Positions 34,133 through 44,242 of a DNA stretch of 64,000 nt are shown piece by piece. The notes below the pieces were generated by a model, which did not search any database, had not been told where the DNA came from, and saw nothing but the letters and a program-made list of their open reading frames with translations. The stretch's first letter is position 1; the number at the start of each line of letters is the position of its first letter. The DNA is from Hydractinia symbiolongicarpus. Taxonomy: Eukaryota > Cnidaria > Hydrozoa > Anthoathecata > Hydractiniidae. The stretch is from contig NC_079881.1 in NCBI RefSeq assembly GCF_029227915.1, positions 15,785,501 to 15,849,500 on the forward strand. The letters run 5' to 3'. Position numbers and translations under genes: made by a program.

Positions 34133-34324
34133 AAGAAGTAGGCTAAATATAATATATTTTCATTTATGTTTTTAAAATATGAACTTATTCACATTTAATT
34201 TGTTTTTGCATGGAAGGTTTCGCATAAAGGGAATTAATATTCGTAGGAATTAATTTTTGTGGTTGTTGTGAATTTTTGCTAAAACGCAAAGTATGCCTAA
34301 TCTGCGAAAATAAGCTCCCACAAA

Positions 34325-34850
34325 ATGTCCAATGTAAAAAATTATTTTGAAACGATGATCACCAACTCTGTTTTAGGCTCAAAGATCTGTGATGCTGGTA
34401 TTTCAAAAGCTGTAGCTGTTGCAACAGCCAATGCTTTGATCAAATGTTATCCTGAATTCAACCTAAGTCATTTAAACTTTATAGATTTGTCATGGTCAAA
34501 AAGTCTCTTCAAGTGTATGGGTTATAGAAGGCGATTGGACACGATGGAACAAGTATGGGTAACAGAAATTTGTAGAAAGAAATTGAAGAATTATACTTGT
34601 ACTCCATTGTTAAAAAGATCGAAAACAATGGAGTTCCAGTATCTCTTGTTATCAATCTGGACCAAACACCATTAAAATTTGTTCCCTGTTGTAACAAGAC
34701 TTCGGCAAAGAAAGGGAGCAAGAACATTTTTATCACTGGCCCCACTGAAGAGGGAATGACTACAGCAAGCTTTTTAATTACTTTGAGCGGTGACTTTCTC
34801 CCAATCCAACTCAGGTGCATTCCATTTAACACAAATAAGGGGCTAAATTT
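34325..34850 (+). pseudogene. Pogo/Tigger-like (DDE_1) transposase fragment
   Basis: Two overlapping frames carry parts of one transposase. The first encodes ANALIKCYPEFNLS and SWSKSLFKCMGYRRR; after a frame change the second encodes VINLDQTPLKFVPCC, KKGSKNIFITG and FLITLSGDFLPIQL. The Asp of NLDQTP is the first catalytic aspartate of the DDE_1 domain. The sequence stops where a SINE begins at 34853, and the rest of the catalytic core is missing. A broken remnant. Confidence 0.75.
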
Positions 34851-34852
34851 AG

Positions 34853-35105
34853 TGGCGCCGTAGATTAGTGGTTATAGCTCTCGTACTCTGTGCGGGAGAC
34901 CGGGGTTCGATTCCTCTTGACGGCGATTCAACATGGGCGAGTGAATGTTACCATAGCCCCGGGTTAACCCAAGCCATGTGAGGGAAATTTGGGAAGATGG
35001 CACACTGTGTGGGTCGTTGGATGTTGCCGGGAGTTGTCTAGTAGAGCGCGGGCTCTAATTGGGTCTGCGTAGCTCAAAATGAGCATTAAATACTCTAGGA
35101 CTCTC
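34853..35105 (+). repeat. tRNA-derived SINE with intact Pol III boxes
   Basis: The tRNA-like head begins GGCGCCGTAGATTAGTGGTT (box A TAGATTAGTGG) and has box B GGTTCGATTCC about 50 bases on. The body (CCCAAGCCATGTGAGG, GATGGCACACTGTG, GAGCATTAAATACTCTAGGA) matches the copy at 3215-3438, but the heads differ. It interrupts the pogo-like transposase to its left. The 3' end may extend to about 35200; the shared part ends near 35105. Confidence 0.85.
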
Positions 35106-35472
35106 CATCTACGCCATGGCCCCTCCTGGAAATAATAGACAGGGTATATCCCTCGATATTTGTGAGGCTAGCCATGTAAAATATGCACATCCATCTATCT
35201 AAGTTAAAAAAGAAGCCGCTTGGCATCAAACTGGGAGATATTATGACAGTACTTCTTTCTGGGGGGCCAGGGGCGGTGGAAGAACCATCAGATACTATGA
35301 TGATAGCCCTCACCTTCCATTGCCTCTTTTTTGTATTCAAGGAGTAGCGAGACTATTATACTAAAGAGACAAAAAGCATTGGGAACGAGATTGAGGTAGT
35401 TTTCTGGATCCTAAATACTCGTCATCACAGCTATACGAGGTTTTGTTCCATAGATGGTAAAAATTTCGTCCG

Positions 35473-35553
35473 TAACCCAGGACGATTTTTTCGACTTACA
35501 ACTTTACACTTACAACTTGTAAAGTCATAAGTCGTAGAAATCGTCCTGGGTTA
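35473..35553. repeat. 81-bp hairpin element
   Basis: The arms TAACCCAGGACGATTT and AAATCGTCCTGGGTTA, with further pairing inwards (CGACTTA / TAAGTCG, ACTTTAC / GTAAAGT), form an almost complete palindrome. The ends carry TA. It may be a tiny MITE; the RNA would fold as a long stem. Confidence 0.7.
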
Positions 35554-35555
35554 AA

Positions 35556-36234
35556 CTAAAAACAAACTAAATGGCTGCTTATTGGTCACAATTGACACAG
35601 ATGAACATTAACAATCCTAAAGTTTGTTCAATATATACCATACATAATGTGTCATGTTTTTTACGAAATCAAAAATTTGACACTCCAAGTGTAAATACAT
35701 GACCACAGACCTGTTGGCTATGATATATAGCAAGAGCCATGAACCAAGTCTATGGTTTCGTTTTGCGTTTTTGCAGATTAGAAATGGCTGACATGGTACA
35801 GGCACCCATGCTTCTAAGAACTAGATAAGCAAATACACATTCACTTTTGGTAGCAAAGAAAAAAGAAAAAGAAAATGGAACAAAATATATTAGAAAAGTG
35901 ACAGGCCAGCTGCTCCATTTAGAAATGATGAACAAACAAACAGAGACATAAAAACTAAAATATACACACTATTGAATACAAGGTAAAGTCAGTTAGGCGG
36001 ACGTCACAAATACTTGGTGTTAGAGTCACCCGACCGACACTAATTTTTGATCGAAATTTTTGATATACTGAGTCGGAAAAACTAAAATGACAAAAAAAAC
36101 GTTATACGCTTGTTCTCCCTCTTGATACCTTGAAAATTCAAACATACGTTATTTTATATAATTTTGTTTTGGTCTATTTCTATAGCGAGAGACCGCCGCT
36201 CAAAATATATAATATATATATAATACTATTTCGG
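35556..36234. other. Non-coding DNA including the 3' flank of the RLE-type LINE
   Basis: No coding frame. 36205-36228 is an AT dinucleotide-rich run (ATATATAATATATATATAAT) just downstream of the LINE stop codon on the - strand. It may be part of the element's 3' UTR or its target. Confidence 0.45.
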
Positions 36235-39200
36235 CTATCGGAATTCCCTTATTTCCGATAGTGTGTTGGTCAAAGACATGTCGATATCAGATATGTTAAC
36301 ATCCCGCCGCAATCCACGCAGGCATAGCAATGTCGATCGGTGTAACGAAAAGCAAATTTTCGTTGTGACAAACGTCGTAGCGATAGACGTTGGTATACCA
36401 CGTTTATCTGCTATCAACTCAGCAAGACGTTGATAGAATCTCTTGCACTCTCTTCCTAACCCACCGTGTGTAAAAAACACCAAAGGTGTAAAAGAACCAT
36501 TTTCAACCTGCAAAACCCTTTCGTTGTATAACCTTTTCTTTTCTTGCTCATTTCTTTCATAGCAACGTTTGATTTCTGTGTTCCTATACCTCTGGGCGTT
36601 AAGGTCAAAGACCCTGACATCGCAGAATACACGTTGGCCAGGAATCCGGAAACCAAGTGCGCTAACATCTAATCGAGCTTCATTTGATGTGATCGCACTT
36701 TTCTGGTCAAAGCGTTCGTTTTGTAGTAGAGCAAGCATCGGTTCAATTCGTACGTCTTTACACACTTCTTTCAAAAGCTGAGCAGTTATATCACGAACTT
36801 CGTTATGACGTTGTGTGACAAACCCACCCTTTTTGTAGGATAACGCATGAGCAAGATCAAACTTTGAGCCACATGCACATTCAAATGGTAACCTGGGTAA
36901 TTCCCAGTTATATCGAATTCTCAATGCGTCGAAAAACTGCTCCTTTGTGAGGTAGTAACCACTCTCTTTTATTGGCAGAGTCGTCAACCATTTTGACGCA
37001 CCTATTTCCTGATTTGCTTCGTTCTGCCTCTTAGCACTTTCATCCATTTGTGACAATAGTCCTTGCAGAATGTTTTGATGGCTTTTATTTCTCTCAGACT
37101 TTATTTGGCTTTTCGTTTTGCTGATCTCGTTCGCATTTTCATTTTGTCTGAGAAGAATATTTACGAGCTCCGTCGTCATTTTCCGAGAATTCTCGTATTC
37201 TGTGTCAGAAACATTCTCAAGGATTTTTATTCCTAGACCCCCGAGACGTGGTGGCAAGGACATTAGCTCCCTCTCTACATCGTTTATAATATGACCACCA
37301 GTAATAGCCGGCAACAGTTGGTGTCTTATTACACTTTCCACCGGTCGCAGTAATGATGATATTTCTGGGATGGTCCGTAAATAGTATGTGAAGCGATGTT
37401 GATATCCACTAACATAGCATGTGTAAGCTGCTTGTGGTTCGATAACAGCTATTTCTAAAATTAGTGTGATTTCTTTAACCTATTTTGCGACAATGTCTTC
37501 AACGTACTCTTTTCGAAAAGTCTCACTGCCAATAACTGCTCCGAGATGTCGTTCTCCTGTACATGTAATTTGTATATTTGTTTCTTTGAAGTGTGTTTTT
37601 GCTCCTTCAATGTTCTTATCTTTCACAATTAGCCATGATTTCTTTGGCAGTGGTTGGTAACCAAATTTTGGGCCTTCCACAATGAGCTCGTCCCACCATT
37701 TCCGAATGGTGGAAAAATTTCCAACAGCTGTTAAGTCATCAGCAAAAGCTACCAATTTCATATCAATATCAGCAATGTTTTTCATTCTATCAAGTAATGG
37801 TGTGAGTCCTATTGCGTAAATGGCCATCCCCAACGGGTCGCCCTGAGTGGTACCTTCTCTTGAACTCATTTCAGTTCCACCAATCACAAAAAGTCTCGCA
37901 GGCTTTATGTAGCAGCTGTTGATGTATGTTGCTAGAATCGGGCAAATGATCTTGGTATTATGAAGTGTTGCACTACGGTTCAAGCTATTGAAGGCATTTG
38001 CAGCATCAACTAATAAGACACATTCGGCTTCTTCACTAGAGTATGCATCTTTCATTGCATGTATAGCAGCTTCGCACCCAGATTCATGACCGGAGCACAT
38101 TTGAATTTTTGAACAAGATTCAATAACGTCATTCTTTGCTGCGTACATCACGGCTTTTTCAATAATGCGTCTTAAAACCTCTCCTACTCCGATAGGTCTA
38201 AGACCAGGGTTCTTGTCTAAAGGCACAAGACGACATCCTAAATACGCCTCTAAAGAATTATCGTTTACTTCTTCATGGCAAAGTCTTCTTGCAAACTTAG
38301 CTATCGCTTTCCGTAAATCTGTTCCAGTGTCGCCATAAACTCTAGACGCTATGATTTTGATCCATCCATTCGCATCCATTCCAGATGGTCCGGAGCCGCC
38401 TTTTGTTGTCTTCGCTGCTCGCATTATCATGTCTTCGTCAATGACGTCATATACAACGGCATTAACTGATTTGATCGGACCTTGTATCAGCGTGTCTTCG
38501 TATGATTCACTTCCTTCAGGATGTTTTTGTCTTAGCATTTCAAGAGTTTCGTCATTCAAAGGAAGTATTCCTCCAGACATATTGTTCGTCACCACATTAA
38601 TCGCTTTATGAACATCTCCTTTTTGCATATGGTTCCGGAACTTCCTTGAAATAACTGCAATATCTTGCTTTTTTATTACTTTAGGTAGTCGGCTTTGAAT
38701 CGTCTGTGCCTCATCCATTAAGCTCATAAAATCTCCTTTAAACCATTGTGTTAGACGTCTGTTTAATGCTTCTAAGTGCTCCTTAGATTTCGATGCTTGT
38801 GATGGTTTTTGCAGCAGCAGAGCAGGCATGATATGTATAGCTCTTAATGCTATAGCTCTTAAAGGTGTGTTTTCAATCCACGCATTGAGCAATCTTGTGG
38901 TCTCACGTATGTAGGATTTACCTGCGTTTCCATTAGGCAGCATAAACAAGTTTCGTTTCCAATAAACAATTCTGCTGTAACATTCCTCGATGTCATTGAC
39001 TGCTTCACTTCCTTTAACATTACTCCAATAAAACTTCTCTGGAACATCAGCAAAATGATGTTGAGATGAAGTTGCGTCTTCGGGAACGTTACGTTGTTGA
39101 TTTGTATCCTGTTGTGTTGTGTTCTGTGTCAACACTTTACAATACTTCAAGTGCTGTACCAAACCTCTATATGTTTTAAACTTTCGGTGACATTTCATAC

Positions 39201-39282
39201 ACGGAAAAGTCTCTTGACTCTGCTCAACACTATCAATTCTTGAATTCGATGACGATGGTTGCTTATGACCTCTTTTAACCAT
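36235..39282 (-). pseudogene. RLE-type LINE polyprotein (zinc finger, reverse transcriptase, restriction-like endonuclease), one in-frame TAG
   Basis: A single frame of 1,015 sense codons from ATG at 39282 to the stop at 36235 is interrupted only by TAG at 37482-37480. The sequence on both sides of it stays in frame and reads like family protein. Domain order: C2HC finger (CMKCHRKF...HLKYC) near residue 30-50; reverse transcriptase with DKNPGLRPIGVGEV, LLVDAANAFNS (motif A), REGTTQGDPLGMA and AFADDL (catalytic, about residue 515); a Cys/His knuckle CACGSKFDLAHALSYKKGG (the usual last Cys is Tyr); and a restriction-like endonuclease with RLDVSALGF, FCDVRVFDL and FTPLVFFTHGG. This is the layout of R2/NeSL-like elements, which use target-primed reverse transcription. 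With one visible nonsense codon the copy is young but probably inactive. Confidence 0.85.
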
Positions 39283-39939
39283 TTTTATCCAATAAACTGT
39301 GAAAATGATGTTTCGTCGTTACTTCAATTAATTCTTCGCGTTTTGACACTTAATTGAAACTTGCATGACGGATCATTTACTTTGTTCCGATCAATCGGCA
39401 TTGGAGACGTCCGCCATCTTTAACCGTCAACCGTCTTATGTTTACTCCGTATAGACGGAAATGTTAAGTACAAAAAAGCGGCGCAGACAGCTTTGAGAGA
39501 TTGCAGTTGTAAAATGCAGTTGTATGGAAACCGGCCTTAATGCCGACACTAGTTTCGCTAGACATCAGCGAATGCAGCATGAGCGTCGAAGTCCAAACTA
39601 AGCATTCTTATTAAAATTTTCACTGGGCTACTTCAGTGTAGGAAATCGTTAGGGCTAAGATAAATTTTAAAAAATGGGGAGACTCTACGAATTCTTTTAG
39701 GATATGAAGTAGTTTACTATTTGCGTTTTGTATGAAGTTTATTTTTATGGCTTCCATTATATTCATTCTTAGCTTTAGAACTTTGTTTTTCATGTTTCTA
39801 TATGCAATAAAACTAACCATACAATCAATGACATTTTATTATGCAACTTTAAAAATGTGTACTTTTATACCAGCCATTGTATACCTTAACTCGTTAACAA
39901 AACATCGAATTCGTTCCTATTGAACATGTACACTAAGCC
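39283..39939. other. Upstream flank of the LINE and intergenic DNA
   Basis: This probably holds the 5' UTR of the - strand LINE just above 39282 (extent unknown). Nothing else recognised. Confidence 0.4.
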
Positions 39940-40240
39940 TATCACACTCCGTAGACTAAGAATGTCACACTACTCCGTATACTCCGCATGTTACACTCCG
40001 CGTGTTACACTCCGTATATTAAGCATGTCACACTCCATATAGCATGCTTCGTATATGAAGCATGTCACACTTCGTATAGCATACTTCGTATATGAAGCAT
40101 AATGCACTCCGTATAGCATACTCCGTATAGAATACTCCGTATGACATACACCTTATAGCACATTCTGCATACTCCGCATAGGAAATTCTGCATAACATAC
40201 TCTCGGTATCTCACAATCTGTATGCCATAATCCGTTTGCT
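39940..40240 (+). repeat. Degenerate tandem repeat of CACTCCGTATA-like units
   Basis: Twenty or so imperfect copies of an ACTCCGTATA / ACTTCGTATA core spaced by 10-20 bases (for example TGTCACACTCCGTATAGCAT). Irregular spacing suggests an old array. Confidence 0.7.
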
Positions 40241-40859
40241 GCAATCAAACTAATGTTTCCACTGACTGTTTTTATGATGGATAAAAAAGTAGAAAAATGA
40301 TGTGCTTGTCTTTTTAACTTGTTCTTTATAGTGATTATTTTTTATTTTTTTCGGAAATAGCTTTAAACAGTCACATAATATTGCAATTTTTCACTTAAGA
40401 ACATTTGTTGGCAGACTCCGAATAGAAACCACACTCCGTGTACGTCACATGGAAACTCTATTTAAACGAGGCGCCAAAGTTATCATTGAATATCGGCGAT
40501 TTAATGGCGCGCGTTAATGGCTGGATGGTTGGATACAATTTTTATCGAATTTTTGAGTTATCACTCGCCGACCAACTGACTCTATTTTTGGTGCTCAAAT
40601 GACTCTAAACACCAGATATTTTTGACGCCCGTCTGTGCAAGCAATGATAGGTAACTTGTCAAGTCTGAAAAAACTTGTGTGAAAATACTACAGCAGGAAA
40701 TTTTAACTATAACGAGGCGCCTGAGAAAACGTATAGTATATATATTTGTTATACCAAGTTGTGTAAAAATAACAAAATTGTGAACTAAGTGATAAATAAA
40801 ACTATTACATATGTACATAAAGAAGTGACATGAACATCTATAAACCTATTCATCGCTTG
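40241..40859. other. Intergenic DNA
   Basis: No coding frame or clear repeat. A GCGCGC-containing patch near 40505 stands out only weakly. Confidence 0.4.
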
Positions 40860-41499
40860 TATCATCGTCTTTAGAATTTTTGGTAAAGAGTTTCAAATCA
40901 TAGGGTGTCATATTAATAGGAACATATCTTGAGCATATCCAATGCGATCAACACATCATACTTTACGCCTGTCGATGTATTTTTGATCACTGTTACAACA
41001 TCAGAATTCTTTTTTTGACATTCGTCAAAAAACATGTTAGAACAATTGTTGCAAAATAGGATGCCAGATCTTGTAAACTAGAAAAATGTAAGATGATAGA
41101 CGTTCCATTAGGAGTTGGTTCTCCATTGCTATCATGGCTATGAGAATCAACTAAAATAGCCCTGAATGGATTACAAGATGCATTAAATAATGATATACAG
41201 TAACCTTCACAACTAAATATTTTACCATCGTGATCTTGGTCTGAACTAATGTTATTAAGTCATTTAGTATATCATTATCCCTGGCTAGTGTTCCAAACAT
41301 GTCTTAGTTGAAATCAAGTTCTACTACAGCATTGTGAACACTGACAGCCCTATAAAGGTTGAGGGTTGATAAAAATGATGAAGTATTCATGGACTTGTAA
41401 AGTGCATCACCTTGTTCAATGACATATTCCAAATCATTTGAATTCCAGATATTGAAAACAAATTGCAAATAAAGATATGCAAGAACACTGAATTTCTTG
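40860..41499 (-). pseudogene. Remnant of a transposon-encoded cysteine-peptidase-like protein, cut by the Ngaro-like insertion
   Basis: On the - strand a frame at about 41500-41300 encodes WNSNDLEYVIEQGDALYKSM. After damage, about 41160-41060 encodes ILVDSHSHDSNGEPTPNGTS followed by IILHFSSLQDLASYF. This pairing (a 'vi..Gd.LY' segment, then 'DSHS...G.....GTS.l..F.sL') resembles the OTU/peptidase C76-like domains found in Helitron-type and related element proteins. Internal stops show it is dead. Its 5' part is abruptly replaced by the A1 repeat at 41500, so the Ngaro-like element inserted into it. Confidence 0.5.
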
Positions 41500-41811
41500 A
41501 TGGAGCTAAACACAGTTTAGCTCATGTTAATTGCAGTTCCCAATACTTGATAGTTGCTATGCAGATGCATCATTAAGGGTAGGCAAGGTTGTCTTGCTCA
41601 CCCAAGGCATCTTTATCCCAATTAAGCAAATCAAAGCTATGTGTCATAACTTGAAGCAACTTTCTTGTTGTTGATACTTTAGAGTTGGGGACTAAAGGTT
41701 TGGGTATAGTATGTCCATATTAGGAGGTTCTAAGTTAGCCAATCAACAATCCAGGGGCCCTATAAATAGGAGGGATTCACTCTGATTTAGCTTCTCACCA
41801 GTAGTAGCAAT
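41500..41811 (+). repeat. Split direct repeat A1 (312 bp) with element promoter
   Basis: Matches 45929-46240 at an offset of 4,429 bp throughout. It begins with a hairpin (GAGCTAAAC ACA GTTTAGCTC at 41503-41523), then TTAATTGCAGTTCCCAATA, which is inverted relative to the end of the B repeat. The last 50 bases carry the TATA box and presumed start site. Confidence 0.9.
41761..41768 (+). promoter_or_regulatory. TATA box of the Ngaro-like element
   Basis: TATAAATA within GGCCCTATAAATAGGAGGG, 114 bases before the gag-like ATG; the duplicate copy is at 46190-46197. A start site near the TTAGCTTCTCACC sequence about 30 bases downstream would be usual. Motif-based only. Confidence 0.6.
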
Positions 41812-41874
41812 GTCACCGAAACTGCTCGCATTGGGGCTCCATTATATGCAGGTACTAGGACTTCTAACTCTGAC

Positions 41875-42648
41875 ATGTATGCCACTGTTAGTTTGCCTCC
41901 AATCCCCAAACATCTTGTAGAAAAGATTAAGAAGGGGGAGTACATTAATTTTGATTCTCTTCTACCACCTTCTGCTGCGTCTTCCTGTGCTTCTCTTCCC
42001 ATGATGGGTGAGGGTGGGGAATTTGACATTAACATTAGTAATGTGGAGGGCACTCCTAGGATTTCGTTAGCTCAGAAGACCACTGGGAAAGGGAGGGTGA
42101 AAGATTTTAACTCCTGGGTGTCAGCATGGACAAATTATTTGAGGTGTGTTGTTTGTTTTCAACCCAATCTTGTACATCAAATGTTGATGTATCAAACCGT
42201 AATAACTCAGTTTGCTTCACAATATGTCTTCTCTTCTGTGTATGAATATGATCAACTTTATCGTATGCAACTGGCCAACAACCCTGCTAGCGGCAGATGG
42301 GACGTGGTTGACGACACTTTGTTTAATATGTATCTTAGGGGTGCTCAGCCATCAACGTCGTTCACAAAGTCACTCCCATCCAGGTTAGGCAGGTGCTTTA
42401 GGTGTCAGGGCTCTGGCCACTTTGCCGCACAATGCCCCAATAAATTCACTGGCCCAGCAGAATCATCAACACAGTTTCGGAATGTCCCAAGCAAATCATG
42501 GCCACCAGACAGACCTGCTTGCTTTTCCTTCAACAAAGCACTTCCTTGCCGACCAAACTGTTCCTATCCCCACTGTTGCCATTTCTGTCAGAAAAACCAC
42601 CCCGTTATCTTTTGCCCATCCAGGTCCTCTAAGCTCGGTCCCAACTAA
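41875..42648 (+). CDS. Gag-like protein of the Ngaro-like element
   Basis: 257 residues from the first ATG of the frame; the frame stays open upstream to the end of A1, so an unspliced or non-ATG start further up is possible. The central region (KDFNSWVSAWTNYLRCVVCF) resembles the gag core of DIRS/Ngaro elements. A CCHC zinc knuckle CFRCQGSGHFAAQC sits near residue 173-186, and a second cysteine-rich segment (CRPNCSYPHCCHFCQKNH) follows. Expected role: RNA binding and particle formation. It overlaps the RT frame by 227 bases in a different frame, so the polymerase needs a frameshift, reinitiation or splicing. Confidence 0.8.
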   Translation: MYATVSLPPIPKHLVEKIKKGEYINFDSLLPPSAASSCASLPMMGEGGEFDINISNVEGTPRISLAQKTTGKGRVKDFNSWVSAWTNYLRCVVCFQPNLVHQMLMYQTVITQFASQYVFSSVYEYDQLYRMQLANNPASGRWDVVDDTLFNMYLRGAQPSTSFTKSLPSRLGRCFRCQGSGHFAAQCPNKFTGPAESSTQFRNVPSKSWPPDRPACFSFNKALPCRPNCSYPHCCHFCQKNHPVIFCPSRSSKLGPN

Positions 42649-44242
42649 ATTTTTTCACAAACCCTCATTAGTGCACACACCGGTTAAGGTTCGCGTTCTA
42701 AATAAGTTTTTGTTATCCCACCCCAACAGGGATCTCGTAGATTTCATTGTATCAGGTTTTACCTACGGATTTAGGTTAGGATGCAGCCAGAACACTCCCT
42801 TAACCTCGGCTACAAGAAATAACAAATCGGCTTTTACTTATGAGAATTTAGTTGATGAGGCAATTTTAAAGGAATTAAACAGAGGCCACACTGTAGGACC
42901 ATTTGACTTTAAACCGTTGGATAACTTCCACTGTTCTCCTTTGGGCGCAGCACCTAAAAAAGATGGCACTGTCCGGGTAGTTCTTGACCTATCTTCCCCC
43001 AGAGGGTTCTCTGTCAATGACAGGATAAGTAAGGAAGAGTTCTCTGTACAATACTCATCATTTGATGAAGCAGTCAATCTCATAAAATCTTTAGGCCCGA
43101 ACTGCTACATGGCTAAATTAGACATAAAACACGCCTTTCGGTTATGTCCTGTACACGCTGATGATTGGCATCTTTTGGGGTACCTATGGAAAAACAGATA
43201 TTATTATGATGTGGTTCTGCCGTTTGGGGGAAGATCCTCACCCTTCATTTTTAACAACTTTGCGGATCTACTAACATGGATTTTAACTGTTATTATACTT
43301 GTTACTAATTTAAAACACTATCTTGACGACTTTATAACAGCCCACTGCACTAAATCTCAATGCCAATACGTTGTTGATGCCATTATCCATACATTTTCAT
43401 TAATTGGCGTCCCTCTGGCTGACGAAAAAATTATTGGTCCAGTACAAGTAATCACTTATCTCGGTATTGAAATTGACACCATCAATTTAGTTCTAAGATT
43501 ACCTCGTCAGAAATTTAGCAATCTCATGGCAGAGTTGAGGCAATGGCACGGCAGGAAAAAATGCAAAAAAAGGGATTTGTTATCATTAATAGGGTCACTT
43601 TCTTTCGCTTGCAAAGTAGTGAAGAGCGGCAGAATTTTCCTTCGACGTTTGATTGACTTGTCCACCAAAGTGGATAGGTTACATCATCACATTGACATTA
43701 GTGCAGAGGCTAGGAAAGACATAGAATGGTGGCTTGAATTCTTACCATCGTGGAATGGGGTTGCTTTATTTCACACAAACACCATTTTGTCTAGCAAAGT
43801 TGACCTGTTCACTGATGCCTCAGGAGTAGGACTAGGGGGATACTATAATGGCCAGTGGTTCTCATTGCCCTTTCAATCTAAGCGCACTTATAGCATCAGC
43901 TTCCTTGAATTGTTAGCCATTGTTATAGCTACGTTTTGTTGGGGAGAAGGTTGGACAGACCACGAGGTGGTGTTAGGCACAGACAATGAAGCCATTGTGC
44001 AAATCTGGCACACAGGCTCATGCAAATGCAAAGATATAATGACATTAATCCGTCACTTATTCTTTTTTACTGCTCAACGTAACATAAATCTGTTGCTTTG
44101 TCATGTCCCAGGCTGTTCTAATATTTATGCAGATTTACTTTCTCGGTTGCAGGTAAGCAAGTTCAAAAAAGAATGCATGAAAGCAGACAGGTGTCCCACA
44201 GCCATTCCTTCATCTGTTTGGAATCTATTGAAAAGTCTGTGA
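42422..44242 (+). CDS. Reverse transcriptase/RNase H of the Ngaro-like element
   Basis: 606-residue frame, +1 relative to the gag-like frame. Reverse transcriptase motif A is KLDIKHAF (Asp234) and motif C is HYLDDF (Asp302, Asp303); DLSSPRGFSVND and LPFGGRSSPFIFN match the DIRS-type palm and fingers. RNase H follows, with the four acidic residues in LFTDASGVGLGG (Asp465), SFLELLAI (Glu496), GTDNEA (Asp521) and YADLLSR (Asp571). All catalytic residues are present and there are no stops. The true N-terminus is uncertain because the first 70 residues overlap gag in another frame. The 3' end overlaps the recombinase frame by 70 bases. Confidence 0.88.
   Translation: MPHNAPINSLAQQNHQHSFGMSQANHGHQTDLLAFPSTKHFLADQTVPIPTVAISVRKTTPLSFAHPGPLSSVPTKFFHKPSLVHTPVKVRVLNKFLLSHPNRDLVDFIVSGFTYGFRLGCSQNTPLTSATRNNKSAFTYENLVDEAILKELNRGHTVGPFDFKPLDNFHCSPLGAAPKKDGTVRVVLDLSSPRGFSVNDRISKEEFSVQYSSFDEAVNLIKSLGPNCYMAKLDIKHAFRLCPVHADDWHLLGYLWKNRYYYDVVLPFGGRSSPFIFNNFADLLTWILTVIILVTNLKHYLDDFITAHCTKSQCQYVVDAIIHTFSLIGVPLADEKIIGPVQVITYLGIEIDTINLVLRLPRQKFSNLMAELRQWHGRKKCKKRDLLSLIGSLSFACKVVKSGRIFLRRLIDLSTKVDRLHHHIDISAEARKDIEWWLEFLPSWNGVALFHTNTILSSKVDLFTDASGVGLGGYYNGQWFSLPFQSKRTYSISFLELLAIVIATFCWGEGWTDHEVVLGTDNEAIVQIWHTGSCKCKDIMTLIRHLFFFTAQRNINLLLCHVPGCSNIYADLLSRLQVSKFKKECMKADRCPTAIPSSVWNLLKSL

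Noticed and set aside
34853-34926. Possible functional tRNA gene
   Set aside because: Boxes A and B are good, but the acceptor stem does not close properly and the sequence runs straight into a SINE body shared with another locus.
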